64,000 bases of DNA from Pseudomonas sp. sp1636 (GTDB lineage: Bacteria > Pseudomonadota > Gammaproteobacteria > Pseudomonadales > Pseudomonadaceae), in contig NZ_JARRAB010000024.1 of NCBI RefSeq assembly GCF_030376615.1, positions 1 through 64,000 on the forward strand. Direction: 5' to 3'. Below the pieces are notes generated by a model. That model searched no databases, was not told where the DNA came from, and worked only from the letters and a program-made list of their open reading frames with translations. The stretch's first letter is position 1. Every line of letters begins with the position of its first letter. The position numbers and the translations under genes are program-made. This document shows, in pieces, positions 10,506-20,219 of this stretch.

Positions 10506-11609
10506 TTACAGACGCATGGGCATAACGACATAGGCGGAATCGTCGTTATCGGCCTCCTGCACCAGGGCACTGCTATTGGAGTCGGACAGAATCAGGCGTA
10601 CCTGTTCAGTCGTCATCACTCCCAGAACGTCGAGCAGGTAGCTGACATTGAAGCCGATCTCCAACTGATTGCCGTTGTAATCCACGGCAATCTCTTCTTC
10701 GGCTTCTTCCTGCTCCGGGTTGTTGGCCTGGATTTTCAGCAGGCCGGCAGCCAGTTGCAAACGAATACCGCGGTACTTTTCATTGGAGAGAATCGCGGTG
10801 CGGCTGAACGCCTCGCGCAAGCCCTGGCGATCGGCGACCACCAACTTGTCGCCGCCGCGCGGCAATACGCGCTCGTAATCCGGGAACTTGCCGTCGACCA
10901 GTTTCGAGGTGAAGGTAAACTCACCGGTGGTTGCACGAATATGATGCTGGCCCAAAACGATGCTGACATTGGCATCCTGCTCGGTGAGCAGGCGCGCCAA
11001 CTCGAGAATGCCTTTACGCGGCACTATTACCTGGTGCCGTTCGGTGTGTTCGATGTCGGCTGCCATCGAGCACATGGCCAGGCGGTGACCGTCGGTGGCG
11101 ACGGCGCGCAGCACACCGGTCTGCACTTCCAGCAACATGCCGTTGAGGTAATAGCGCACGTCTTGTTGCGCCATGGCGAAACTGGTGCGTTCAATCAGGC
11201 GGCGCAGCCTGCTCTGGCTCAGGCTGAGGGTCAGCGAACCCGGGCCTTCCTCGACGGTCGGGAAATCATTGGCCGGCAGAGTCGACAAGGTGAAGCGACT
11301 ACGTCCAGCCTTGACCAGCAATTTCTGCTCGTCGACGCGGATGTCGATCAGCGCATCACTCGGCAAGCTCTTGCAGATGTCCATCAACTTGCGCGCCGGC
11401 ACCGTGATTTCGCCGGGCTCGGCCGCGTCTTCCAGGCTCACCCGGCCAACCAGTTCGACCTCGAGGTCGGTACCGGTCAGCGACAGTTGCTGGCCTTCGA
11501 CCACCAGCAGCACATTGGACAACACCGGCAAGGTCTGGCGGCGTTCCACGACGCCGGCGACCAGTTGCAACGGTTTCAACAAGGCTTCGCGTTGAATAGT
11601 GAAATGCAT
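10506..11609 (-). CDS. dnaN: DNA polymerase III beta sliding clamp
   Basis: The 367-residue product begins MHFTIQREALLKPLQLVAGVVERRQTLPVLSNVLL and ends with the hydrophobic clamp C-terminus SAYVVMPMRL, as in all DnaN proteins. The ring dimer tethers polymerase III and other clamp-binding proteins to DNA. It lies 33 bp after dnaA in the replication operon. Full length, no anomalies. Confidence 0.99.
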   Translation of the reverse strand: MHFTIQREALLKPLQLVAGVVERRQTLPVLSNVLLVVEGQQLSLTGTDLEVELVGRVSLEDAAEPGEITVPARKLMDICKSLPSDALIDIRVDEQKLLVKAGRSRFTLSTLPANDFPTVEEGPGSLTLSLSQSRLRRLIERTSFAMAQQDVRYYLNGMLLEVQTGVLRAVATDGHRLAMCSMAADIEHTERHQVIVPRKGILELARLLTEQDANVSIVLGQHHIRATTGEFTFTSKLVDGKFPDYERVLPRGGDKLVVADRQGLREAFSRTAILSNEKYRGIRLQLAAGLLKIQANNPEQEEAEEEIAVDYNGNQLEIGFNVSYLLDVLGVMTTEQVRLILSDSNSSALVQEADNDDSAYVVMPMRL

Positions 11610-11642
11610 GGTCTAGTCCCTTGCCCTAGTGGAGTGGCGTAT

Positions 11643-13097
11643 TCAAGTGGTCAACGTACGCAGCAGGTTTTTGTAATCCTCGCGGATGTCCGCGTCGGAT
11701 TCTTTAAGTTCAGCAATCTTACGGCAAGCATGCAATACCGTGGTGTGATCGCGGCCGCCGAAGGCGTCACCGATCTCCGGCAGGCTGTGGTTGGTCAATT
11801 CCTTCGACAAGGCCATCGCCACTTGCCGCGGCCTTGCCACCGAGCGCGAGCGTCGCTTGGAAAGCAGATCGGAAATTTTGATCTTGTAGTACTCGGCGAC
11901 CGTACGCTGGATATTGTCGATGCTGACCAATTTGTCTTGCAGCGCCAACAGATCCTTCAGCGATTCGCGAATCAACTCGATGGTGATGTCGCGGCCCATG
12001 AAGTGCGAGTGCGCAATCACCCGCTTGAGCGCCCCTTCCAACTCACGCACGTTGGAGCGAATGCGCTGGGCAATGAAGAAGGCCGCATCGTGGGGCAGAT
12101 CGACTTTGGCCTGATCGGCCTTCTTCATCAGGATCGCCACCCGGGTTTCCAGCTCGGGCGGCTCGACGGCCACCGTCAGCCCCCACCCGAAGCGCGATTT
12201 CAGGCGCTCTTCCAGACCTTCAATTTCCTTCGGATAGCGATCGCTGGTGAGAATCACCTGCTGGCCACCTTCAAGCAAGGCATTGAAAGTATGGAAGAAT
12301 TCTTCCTGAGAGCGCTCTTTCTTGGCAAAAAATTGAATATCGTCGATCAGCAGCGCATCCACCGAGCGGTAGAAACGCTTGAACTCGTTGATCGCATTCA
12401 ACTGCAGCGCCTTGACCATGTCGGCAACGAAGCGTTCCGAATGCAGGTACACCACCTTGGCATTCGGATTTTTCTGTAGCAGGTGATTGCCCACCGCATG
12501 CATCAGGTGGGTCTTGCCCAACCCTACGCCGCCATAGAGAAACAGCGGGTTGTAACCGTGCTTGGGATTGTCTGCCACCTGCCAGGCCGCCGCGCGAGCC
12601 AGCTGGTTGGACTTGCCCTCGACGAAATTATCGAAGGTGAAGGTGCGGTTCAGGTAACTGGTGTGCTTGAGCCCACCCTCTACTTGTACCGAGCGCTCGG
12701 TGCGCGCAGGGGCGGCCTGGCTGGCAGCCCCCGCCATAGGATCGAAACTGGAGCGCGATGGTTCTGCCTGGGCAGGTGCGACCTTGGGCGCTTGCGCAGG
12801 AGTATTGCTCACGACTGGAGCGGGCGCTGCAGCCACTCGTGGAGCGCCGCTGCGTTTACTGCCGATTAATAAGGAGAGTGCCGGCACCATGCCGTTGGTA
12901 CGTTCGGCGAGCAATTCCAGCAAGCGAGTCAGGTACTTTTCATTGACCCAGTCGAGCACGAAACGATTCGGCGCGTAGACGCGAAGCTCATCGCCTGCGG
13001 CTTCGACCTGCAGCGGTCGGATCCAGGTATTGAATTGCTGGGCAGGCAGTTCATCGCGCAGAAGCTCCACGCACTGCTGCCAAAGTTCAACGGACAC
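11643..13097 (-). CDS. dnaA: Chromosomal replication initiator DnaA
   Basis: The 484-residue protein starts at GTG and has domain I (SVELWQQCVELLRDEL), a low-complexity Ala/Pro linker, the AAA+ domain with Walker A GGVGLGKTHLMHAVGN and Walker B LLIDDIQFF, and the domain IV box-binding motif SLPEIGDAFGGRDHTTVLHACRKI. It melts oriC and loads DnaB. The origin lies immediately upstream. Full length. Confidence 0.99.
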   Translation of the reverse strand: MSVELWQQCVELLRDELPAQQFNTWIRPLQVEAAGDELRVYAPNRFVLDWVNEKYLTRLLELLAERTNGMVPALSLLIGSKRSGAPRVAAAPAPVVSNTPAQAPKVAPAQAEPSRSSFDPMAGAASQAAPARTERSVQVEGGLKHTSYLNRTFTFDNFVEGKSNQLARAAAWQVADNPKHGYNPLFLYGGVGLGKTHLMHAVGNHLLQKNPNAKVVYLHSERFVADMVKALQLNAINEFKRFYRSVDALLIDDIQFFAKKERSQEEFFHTFNALLEGGQQVILTSDRYPKEIEGLEERLKSRFGWGLTVAVEPPELETRVAILMKKADQAKVDLPHDAAFFIAQRIRSNVRELEGALKRVIAHSHFMGRDITIELIRESLKDLLALQDKLVSIDNIQRTVAEYYKIKISDLLSKRRSRSVARPRQVAMALSKELTNHSLPEIGDAFGGRDHTTVLHACRKIAELKESDADIREDYKNLLRTLTT

Positions 13098-13129
13098 GGA
13101 TAACCCCTAAATAGGAAAGCGGCGAGGCA

Positions 13130-13530
13130 AAAAACAGCCCTCATTGTAGCTGTCGAGGGCTGAGTTATCCACATGTAAAGGCCGCTACGAGGACATGCCG
13201 ATGGCCATGTATCAGCCCTGGCCGTCATTACTGACCAGCAATTTAACCCTGTGGGTAACCCTGCCTGAACCCAGCGGATAAGCCTGGGCATAACTGGTGC
13301 GTGAACCCTGCTGTGGATAACATCGCATTCCATCCCCAGCTTATCCGCTGCCTTCACACAGCCGCCGCACCTCTTCCCGACAGACTTACCCTGCCGTGAA
13401 AGTCTCATGAAACCTGGCCTAGAGGCACTTATACACAGAAAGGTGGCTCGCTAATAGTTATTAACATTACAGAAAAGCTTTAAATATTCTCTTCTCTATA
13501 TTTCTTTATTAACGAAAATGCTGGTTGGAA
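13130..13530. other. Replication origin oriC between dnaA and rpmH
   Basis: Clear DnaA boxes are TTATCCACA at 13165-13173 and TGTGGATAA at 13312-13320. Near matches are TGTGGGTAA around 13246, TTATCCGCT at 13341 and TTATACACA at 13429-13437. An AT-rich stretch at about 13445-13515 should be the unwinding element. This is the usual Pseudomonas origin position. Confidence 0.85.
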
Positions 13531-13531
13531 A

Positions 13532-13560
13532 TTGACCTGACCCTCACGATTCTCTAGAAT
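13532..13560 (+). promoter_or_regulatory. Sigma-70 promoter of rpmH-rnpA
   Basis: TTGACC and TAGAAT are separated by exactly 17 bp, 60 bp before the rpmH start. It should drive rpmH, rnpA and the genes behind them. Confidence 0.75.
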
Positions 13561-13619
13561 CGCCGGTCTCTTAAAACGGGGGCCATTCCGGCCCGTAGTC
13601 GACAGCCAGGTAACACGCC

Positions 13620-13754
13620 ATGAAACGCACTTTCCAACCCAGCACTATCAAACGCGCTCGCACTCACGGTTTCCGTGCTCGTATGGCCACCAAAAACGGC
13701 CGTGCTGTCCTGTCGCGTCGCCGCGCCAAGGGCCGTAAGCGTCTCGCCGTCTAA
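13620..13754 (+). CDS. rpmH: Ribosomal protein bL34
   Basis: The 44-residue basic protein [20 protein letters not shown]... is the canonical L34 of the large ribosomal subunit. It follows the consensus promoter by 60 bp and precedes rnpA by 11 bp, the conserved order next to oriC. Confidence 0.98.
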
Positions 13755-13765
13755 ATATCGGTATT

Positions 13766-14170
13766 GTGGTGAGTCGAGACTTCAGTCGGGAAAAGCGTCT
13801 GCTAACCCCCCGACAATTCAAGGCAGTCTTCGACTCCCCTAGCGGCAAAGTTCCGGGCAAAAATGTCCTGCTGCTGGCGCGCAACAACGAGCTCGATCAC
13901 CCCCGCCTGGGTTTGGTGATTGGCAAGAAAAGCGTCAAGCTCTCGGTTGAGCGCAATCGTCTGAAGCGTCAGATCCGCGAATCGTTCCGCCTCAACCAGG
14001 ACAACCTGGTCGGTTGGGACATCGTAGTGGTTGCCCGTAAAGGCCTGGGCGATCTGCAGAATGCCGAACTGGCTCATCAGTTTGGCAAGCTCTGGAAACG
14101 CCTGGCACGCAACAAGCCAAGCCCGGAAATTGCTCCCCCGATCGGGATAAGCGACAGCCCCCATGCGTAA
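13766..14170 (+). CDS. rnpA: Ribonuclease P protein component
   Basis: The 134-residue protein contains the RNR signature SVERNRLKRQIRESFRLNQ. It binds the catalytic RNA of RNase P, which trims tRNA 5' leaders. The start is GTG at 13766 (VVSRDFSREKRLL), in line with Pseudomonas homologues. Its end overlaps yidD by 8 bp, so the two are probably translationally coupled. Confidence 0.97.
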   Translation: MVSRDFSREKRLLTPRQFKAVFDSPSGKVPGKNVLLLARNNELDHPRLGLVIGKKSVKLSVERNRLKRQIRESFRLNQDNLVGWDIVVVARKGLGDLQNAELAHQFGKLWKRLARNKPSPEIAPPIGISDSPHA

Positions 14171-14408
14171 ACTGGCCTTGGTTCCAATCCAGTTCTACCG
14201 CTATGCCATCAGTCCTTTGATGGCCAGCCACTGTCGTTTTTATCCAAGCTGCTCCTGCTACGCGCATGAGGCCATCGAACAACATGGCCTCATGCGTGGT
14301 GGCTGGCTGGCATTGCGCCGGCTTGGCCACTGTCACCCGTGGAATCCCGGTGGCTACGACCCGGTTCCCCCCGCGAAAACCTCCCGTTCCTCTTCGATGG
14401 CCGAATAA
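14163..14408 (+). CDS. yidD: Membrane protein insertion efficiency factor YidD
   Basis: The 81-residue product contains FYRYAISPLMASHCRFYPSC and the conserved cysteines of the YidD family, followed by HPWNPGGYDPVPP. It assists YidC-dependent insertion at the inner membrane. Conserved position between rnpA and yidC. Confidence 0.95.
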   Translation: MRKLALVPIQFYRYAISPLMASHCRFYPSCSCYAHEAIEQHGLMRGGWLALRRLGHCHPWNPGGYDPVPPAKTSRSSSMAE

Positions 14409-14410
14409 TC

Positions 14411-16159
14411 ATGGATATTCAACGCTCGATCCTGATCGTCGCCCTGGCAATCGTGTCCTATATGATGGTTCTCCAATGGAACCAGGACTACGGTCAAGCT
14501 GCCCTGCCGACTCAGACTGCAGCAGTCAGCAGTACCGTTCCGAGCTTACCGGACACCACTGCCGGCGCAAAAACTGCCAACGGCGACGACATACCGACCG
14601 CAGCGCCTGCCGTCGAACCAGGTTCTATCAGCGTTGCCCCTGTGGCCGTCAGTGAGCAACTGATTCGCGTGAAAACCGACGTACTGGATCTGGCTATCGA
14701 TCCGCGCGGCGGCGATGTGGTGCAACTGCAATTGCCGCAGTATCCCCGTCGGCAAGACCATCCTGATGTGCCTTTCCAGCTGTTCGATAACGGCGGCGAG
14801 CGCACCTACCTGGCGCAAAGCGGCTTGATTGGCACTCACGCGCCGGACAAATCCAGCGGTCGTGCCCTGTGGAGCAGCGACAAGCAAAGTTATGCATTGG
14901 CTGAAGGCCAGGACGAACTGCAGGTAGACCTCAAGCTCAGCGAAGACGGCGTCAATTACATCAAGCGCTTCACCTTCAAGCGCGGCCTGAACCCCAAGTG
15001 CTCGGGCAAAGAACAACAGCTGAAAAAAACCGGCTGCGTAGACCCTGCGTCTTACCAGATGACCGTCAGCTATCTGATCGACAACCAGAGTGGCCAGGCG
15101 TGGAGCGGCAATATGTTCGCTCAGCTCAAGCGCGATAGCAGCGACGACCCCTCGTCGACCACTGCCACGGGCACCGCTACCTACCTCGGCGGCGCGCTCT
15201 GGACAACCGAAGAGTCGTACAAAAAAGTGTCGATGAAAGACATCGACAAGCAAGCCTTCAAAGAAACCGTTCAAGGAGGCTGGGTTGCCTGGCTGCAGCA
15301 TTATTTTGTCACTGCCTGGATTCCTGCAAAAGACAGCAGCAACCAGGTACAGACCCGCAAAGACAGCCAAGGCAATTACATTGTCGGCTTTACCGGCCCG
15401 GCCGTTCAGGTTGCTCCCGGCGCCCAAGGCGAAATCAGTGCGATTCTGTATGCCGGCCCGAAACTTCAGGGTCACCTGAAAACCCTGTCCCCCGGGCTGG
15501 AGTTGACCGTCGACTACGGCATTCTGTGGTTCCTCGCCCAGCCGATCTTCTGGTTGCTGGAACATATCCACAGCATCCTGGGTAACTGGGGCTGGTCGAT
15601 CATCGTGCTGACCATCATCATCAAACTGATCTTCTTCCCGCTCTCTGCCGCCAGCTACAAATCGATGGCACGCATGCGGGCCGTCGCGCCGAAACTGGCT
15701 GCGCTGAAAGAGCAGTTCGGTGACGACAAGCAGAAGATGTCCCAGGGCATGATGGAGCTGTACAAGAAAGAGAAGATCAACCCGCTGGGCGGCTGCCTGC
15801 CGATCCTGGTGCAGATGCCAGTATTCCTCGCCCTGTATTGGACGCTGCTGGAAAGCGTGGAAATGCGCCAGGCACCCTGGATGTTCTGGATTACCGACCT
15901 GGCGATCAAGGATCCGTTCTTCATCCTGCCGATCATCATGGGCGCCACCATGTTCATCCAGCAGCAACTCAACCCGACGCCGCCGGATCCGATGCAGGCC
16001 AAGGTGATGAAGCTGATGCCGATCATGTTCACCTTCTTCTTCCTCTGGTTCCCGGCCGGCCTGGTGCTGTACTGGGTGGTCAACAACTGCTTGTCGATCG
16101 CCCAGCAGTGGTACATTACCCGCAAGATCGAAGCGGCGAGCAAGGCGGCTGCGGCCTGA
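14411..16159 (+). CDS. yidC: Membrane protein insertase YidC
   Basis: I start it at ATG 14411 (MDIQRSILIVALAIVSYMM), two bases after yidD, not at the open frame's earlier codon. The 582 residues hold an N-terminal membrane anchor, a large periplasmic beta domain, and the conserved five-helix insertase core (WGWSIIVLTIIIKLIFFPL, then NPLGGCLPILVQMPVFLALYW, then FPAGLVLYWVVNN). It inserts proteins alone or with SecYEG. A stem-loop terminator follows. Confidence 0.98.
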   Translation: MDIQRSILIVALAIVSYMMVLQWNQDYGQAALPTQTAAVSSTVPSLPDTTAGAKTANGDDIPTAAPAVEPGSISVAPVAVSEQLIRVKTDVLDLAIDPRGGDVVQLQLPQYPRRQDHPDVPFQLFDNGGERTYLAQSGLIGTHAPDKSSGRALWSSDKQSYALAEGQDELQVDLKLSEDGVNYIKRFTFKRGLNPKCSGKEQQLKKTGCVDPASYQMTVSYLIDNQSGQAWSGNMFAQLKRDSSDDPSSTTATGTATYLGGALWTTEESYKKVSMKDIDKQAFKETVQGGWVAWLQHYFVTAWIPAKDSSNQVQTRKDSQGNYIVGFTGPAVQVAPGAQGEISAILYAGPKLQGHLKTLSPGLELTVDYGILWFLAQPIFWLLEHIHSILGNWGWSIIVLTIIIKLIFFPLSAASYKSMARMRAVAPKLAALKEQFGDDKQKMSQGMMELYKKEKINPLGGCLPILVQMPVFLALYWTLLESVEMRQAPWMFWITDLAIKDPFFILPIIMGATMFIQQQLNPTPPDPMQAKVMKLMPIMFTFFFLWFPAGLVLYWVVNNCLSIAQQWYITRKIEAASKAAAA

Positions 16160-16195
16160 TCAGTCAGGGCGTCTAAGCTCAAGCAAGCCGTACAC

Positions 16196-16221
16196 AAGAC
16201 GCCCCCATCGTGGGGCGTCTT
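16196..16221 (+). terminator. Stem-loop terminator after yidC
   Basis: AAGACGCCCC and GGGGCGTCTT form a 10-bp stem with a six-base loop, 37 bp after the yidC stop and just before mnmE. The U tract is weak. Confidence 0.65.
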
Positions 16222-16245
16222 GCTATCCAGCGTTTGGAGTCCAGC

Positions 16246-17613
16246 ATGTCAGCAGTCCGTGAAACCATTGCCGCCGTCGCGACAGCCCAGGGCCGTGGCG
16301 GCGTCGGCATCGTGCGGGTCTCCGGTTCCCTGGCCGGGCAACTGGCCCTGGCGATTTGCCAACGTGAACTGAAACCCCGCTATGCCCATTACGGCCCTTT
16401 TTTTGCCGATGCCGAACAGGTGCTGGACGAGGGCCTGGCCCTGTACTTTCCAGGGCCGAATTCCTTTACCGGCGAAGACGTGCTGGAACTGCAGGGGCAC
16501 GGCGGCCCGGTGGTGCTCGACTTGCTCCTGCGTCGTTGCCTGCAACTCGGCGCTCGCCAGGCCCGTCCCGGCGAGTTCAGCGAGCGTGCATTCCTCAACG
16601 ACAAACTCGATTTGGCCCAGGCCGAAGCGATTGCCGACCTGATCGAAGCCAGTTCCGCACAGGCTGCACGCAATGCCCTGCGCTCGCTGCAAGGCGAGTT
16701 CTCGCGGCGCGTGCATGGCCTGACCGAACGCTTGATCAGCCTGCGGATCTACGTCGAGGCCGCCATCGACTTTCCCGAAGAGGAAATCGACTTTCTCGCC
16801 GACGGCCACGTGCTCGACCTGCTGGAGGGCGTGCGCGGCGATCTGGCCGGCGTGCTGCGCGAAGCCGGCCAAGGCGCGCTGCTGCGCGACGGCATGACGG
16901 TGGTGATCGCCGGCCGGCCGAATGCCGGCAAATCCAGCCTGCTGAATGCCCTGGCCGGACGCGAAGCGGCCATAGTCACCGAGATCGCCGGCACCACCCG
17001 CGACGTGCTGCGTGAACATATCCACATCGATGGCATGCCGTTGCATGTGGTGGATACCGCCGGCTTGCGCGCTACCGAGGATCAGGTGGAGAAGATCGGC
17101 GTCGAGCGCGCTCTGAAAGCCATTGGCGAAGCGGATCGTATTCTCCTGGTGGTCGATGCCACCGCCGCCGAAGCCGACGACCCGTTTTCGCTATGGCCGG
17201 AGTTTCTCGATCAGCGCCCCGTGCCGGCCAGGGTCACCCTGATCCGCAACAAGGCCGATCTGTCGGGTGAAGCCATTGCCCTGGAAGTCGGCAACGACGG
17301 CCATGTGACCATCAGCCTCTCGGCCAGCTCCGGCGATGGCCTGGAGCTGCTGCGCGAGCACCTGAAAGCCTGCATGGGCTATGAGCAGACGGCCGAGAGC
17401 AGCTTCAGTGCCCGCAGGCGCCATCTGGAGGCATTACGCCTGGCCGCCAGCCATCTCGAGCATGGCCACACTCAGCTGACCCGGGCTGGGGCCGGTGAGC
17501 TGCTCGCCGAAGACCTGCGCCTGGCGCAACAGGCATTGGGCGAGATCACCGGAGCGTTCAGTTCCGACGACCTGCTCGGGCGGATATTCTCCAGCTTCTG
17601 TATCGGCAAGTAG
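16246..17613 (+). CDS. mnmE: tRNA uridine-34 modification GTPase MnmE
   Basis: The start at 16246 (MSAVRETIAAVATAQGRGGVGIVRVSG) matches the family N-terminus and follows TTGGAG. The 455-residue product has the formyl-THF-binding N domain, a helical domain, an inserted G domain with GRPNAGKSSLLNAL, DTAGLR and NKAD, and the terminal FCIGK. With MnmG it makes the 5-carboxymethylaminomethyl group of wobble uridines. A strong terminator lies downstream. Confidence 0.98.
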   Translation: MSAVRETIAAVATAQGRGGVGIVRVSGSLAGQLALAICQRELKPRYAHYGPFFADAEQVLDEGLALYFPGPNSFTGEDVLELQGHGGPVVLDLLLRRCLQLGARQARPGEFSERAFLNDKLDLAQAEAIADLIEASSAQAARNALRSLQGEFSRRVHGLTERLISLRIYVEAAIDFPEEEIDFLADGHVLDLLEGVRGDLAGVLREAGQGALLRDGMTVVIAGRPNAGKSSLLNALAGREAAIVTEIAGTTRDVLREHIHIDGMPLHVVDTAGLRATEDQVEKIGVERALKAIGEADRILLVVDATAAEADDPFSLWPEFLDQRPVPARVTLIRNKADLSGEAIALEVGNDGHVTISLSASSGDGLELLREHLKACMGYEQTAESSFSARRRHLEALRLAASHLEHGHTQLTRAGAGELLAEDLRLAQQALGEITGAFSSDDLLGRIFSSFCIGK

Positions 17614-17632
17614 GTCTCCAGCAGATTGTATC

Positions 17633-17656
17633 GGGTGGCGCGGCGCCCCCCTTTTT
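17633..17656 (+). terminator. Rho-independent terminator after mnmE
   Basis: GGGTGGCG and CGCCCCCC pair around a CGG loop, with one mismatch, and run into TTTTT. It sits 20 bp after the mnmE stop and separates that operon from the mnmG region. Confidence 0.7.
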
Positions 17657-17924
17657 GCATCCAGACGACCAACCTATCGCCGCTCGGCGCAGGTTGAGCG
17701 TAACTATTCTCGGCGCCAAGCAAATCGAGCCATGCGCCGCATCTTCCTGATCGATTAAGGCCATCCCTTCCCTCTCGAAGGCACAATCGCCTGTCCTGTG
17801 CCTGCCCATCCTGCGACTTGCATGGCCTGGCCTACCCAAGGTTTTTTCGATTCTGCCATTACAGACGGCTCTGCCCCGAGCAAAACGCTGTCTGAAATTC
17901 GGCTATTTCCCCCGTCTAAGCCCT

Positions 17925-18190
17925 GTGGAAAACCGGGCCTGAGCCTTGCTCATAAGTCGGTGATAAAACTGAGGATAAACGCACCTGTGGATAAGTATCG
18001 CTTTCATCCACAGGCTGTCTACGGCTAGCGAACAGGCTAACGGCAGGATCAGCACAGCCTTTTGAAACGCTGTAAGCCGCGTCGCTATTGTCCTCTATCA
18101 ATCTATCCACAGAAATGCGCGGCATACTTAATAAACATAAAAACAAAGATCTATATAAATTCATTCTTTTATTTTTTATTAACCGACAGC
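17925..18190. other. Second DnaA-box cluster with AT-rich element, mnmE-mnmG gap
   Basis: The 710-bp gap between mnmE and mnmG has no credible gene. It holds TGTGGATAA at 17986-17994 (perfect). One-mismatch boxes lie at 17925-17933 (TGTGGAAAA), 18004-18012 (TCATCCACA) and 18103-18111 (CTATCCACA). An AT-rich run follows at about 18128-18182. This layout repeats that of the dnaA-rpmH origin. It could be an auxiliary origin, a DnaA-titrating site, or DnaA control of mnmG transcription through the origin. Confidence 0.6.
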
Positions 18191-18326
18191 GCTGAGCAGC
18201 GCCAGGACGGCTGGCTATTTTTTGTGCAAAAGGCTTCTTTCACAGGGGCTAACTGCCTATACTTGCCGGCTTTCCAGCTTTTCAAAGCCAAAAGCCCCCC
18301 ATTTCTCAACAGGCACGAGGTGCGTG

Positions 18327-20219
18327 GTGGATTTCCCTTCCCGTTTTCAGGTGATCGTGATTGGCGGTGGTCATGCCGGCACCGAAGCTGCATTGGCAGC
18401 GGCACGCATGGGGGTAACAACCCTGCTGCTGACCCACAACGTGGAAACCCTCGGCCAGATGAGCTGCAATCCGGCCATCGGCGGGATCGGCAAGAGTCAT
18501 CTGGTCAAGGAAATCGATGCCCTGGGCGGGGCCATGGCGACGGCCACCGACAAGGCTGGCATCCAGTTCCGCGTGCTCAACAGCCGCAAGGGCCCAGCCG
18601 TTCGCGCCACTCGGGCCCAGGCCGATCGGGTGTTGTACAAAGCGGCTATTCGGGAAACCCTGGAAAACCAGGCCAACCTGTGGATATTTCAGCAGGCTGC
18701 GGATGACCTGATCGTCGAGAACGAACAGGTCAAGGGCGTGGTCACCCAGATGGGCCTGCGTTTTCTCGCCGACTCGGTGGTGCTGACCACCGGCACCTTC
18801 CTCGGCGGACTTATCCACATCGGCATGCAGAACTACACCGGCGGCCGCGCCGGCGATCCACCCTCGATTGCCCTGGCCCAGCGCCTGCGCGAATTGCCGC
18901 TGCGGGTCGGCCGCCTGAAGACCGGCACCCCCCCGCGCATCGATGGCCGTTCGGTGGATTTTTCGGTGATGACCGAGCAGCCCGGCGATCTGCCCACTCC
19001 GCTGATGTCCTTCCTCGGCCGTGCCGAACAGCAGCCGCGGCAGATCAGTTGCTGGATCACCCACACCAACGCCCGTACCCACGAGATCATCGCCGCCAAC
19101 CTCGACCGTTCGCCGATGTACTCCGGGCTGATCGAAGGCGTCGGGCCGCGCTACTGCCCGTCGATCGAAGACAAGATCCACCGCTTCGCCGACAAGGACA
19201 GCCATCAGGTGTTCATCGAGCCGGAAGGCCTGACCACCCACGAGCTCTATCCCAACGGCATCTCCACCTCGCTGCCGTTCGACGTGCAATTGCAGTTGGT
19301 GCGCTCGATCCGCGGCATGCAGAACGCCCACATCGTGCGGCCAGGCTACGCCATCGAGTACGACTACTTCGATCCGCGCGATTTGAAATACAGCCTGGAA
19401 ACCAAGGTCATCGCCGGTCTGTTCTTCGCCGGCCAGATCAACGGCACCACCGGCTACGAAGAAGCCGGCGCCCAGGGTCTGCTGGCTGGTTGCAACGCCG
19501 CACTGCGTGCGCAGGGCAAGGACAGCTGGTGTCCGCGCCGCGACGAGGCCTACCTCGGCGTGCTGGTCGACGACCTGATCACCCTGGGTACCCAGGAGCC
19601 GTACCGCATGTTCACCTCGCGCGCCGAATACCGGCTGATCCTGCGCGAAGACAACGCCGACCTGCGCCTGACCGAAAAAGGCCGCGAGCTGGGCCTGGTC
19701 GATGATCGCCGCTGGGCCGCGTTCGTGACCAAGCGCGAAGCCATCGCCCTGGAAGAGCAGCGCCTGAAAAGCACCTGGGTCCGACCCGGCACGCCCCAGG
19801 GCGAGGCGATTGCCGCGCGCTTCGGCACCCCGCTGACCCACGAGTACAACCTGCTCAACCTGTTGTCGCGCCCGGAGATCGATTACCCCGGCCTGGTCGA
19901 ACTGACCGGCGTCGGTGCACAAGACCCGCAGGTTGCCGAGCAGGTCGAGATCAAGACCAAATACGCCGGCTACATCGACCGCCAGCAGGACGAAATCGCC
20001 CGCCTGCGCGCCAGCGAAGACACCCAATTGCCCGCGGACATCGACTACAGCGGGATCTCCGGCCTGTCCAAGGAGATCCAGCACAAGCTCGGCAATGCCC
20101 GTCCGCAGACCCTCGGCCAGGCTTCGCGGATTCCGGGAGTGACCCCGGCGGCGATTTCCCTGCTGCTGATCCACCTGAAAAAACGCGGCGCCGGCCGCCA
20201 GCTGGAGCAAAGCGCCTGA
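18327..20219 (+). CDS. mnmG: tRNA uridine-34 modification enzyme MnmG
   Basis: The GTG at 18327 (VDFPSRFQVIVIGGGHAGTEAALAAARMG) follows CGAGG and matches the family N-terminus. The 630 residues include the FAD-binding GGGHAGTEAA, the signature SCNPAIGGIGKSHLVKEIDALGG, and the C-terminal helical domain that binds MnmE. It works with MnmE on wobble uridines. It overlaps rsmG by one base and heads the mnmG-rsmG-parA-parB run. Confidence 0.98.
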   Translation: MDFPSRFQVIVIGGGHAGTEAALAAARMGVTTLLLTHNVETLGQMSCNPAIGGIGKSHLVKEIDALGGAMATATDKAGIQFRVLNSRKGPAVRATRAQADRVLYKAAIRETLENQANLWIFQQAADDLIVENEQVKGVVTQMGLRFLADSVVLTTGTFLGGLIHIGMQNYTGGRAGDPPSIALAQRLRELPLRVGRLKTGTPPRIDGRSVDFSVMTEQPGDLPTPLMSFLGRAEQQPRQISCWITHTNARTHEIIAANLDRSPMYSGLIEGVGPRYCPSIEDKIHRFADKDSHQVFIEPEGLTTHELYPNGISTSLPFDVQLQLVRSIRGMQNAHIVRPGYAIEYDYFDPRDLKYSLETKVIAGLFFAGQINGTTGYEEAGAQGLLAGCNAALRAQGKDSWCPRRDEAYLGVLVDDLITLGTQEPYRMFTSRAEYRLILREDNADLRLTEKGRELGLVDDRRWAAFVTKREAIALEEQRLKSTWVRPGTPQGEAIAARFGTPLTHEYNLLNLLSRPEIDYPGLVELTGVGAQDPQVAEQVEIKTKYAGYIDRQQDEIARLRASEDTQLPADIDYSGISGLSKEIQHKLGNARPQTLGQASRIPGVTPAAISLLLIHLKKRGAGRQLEQSA

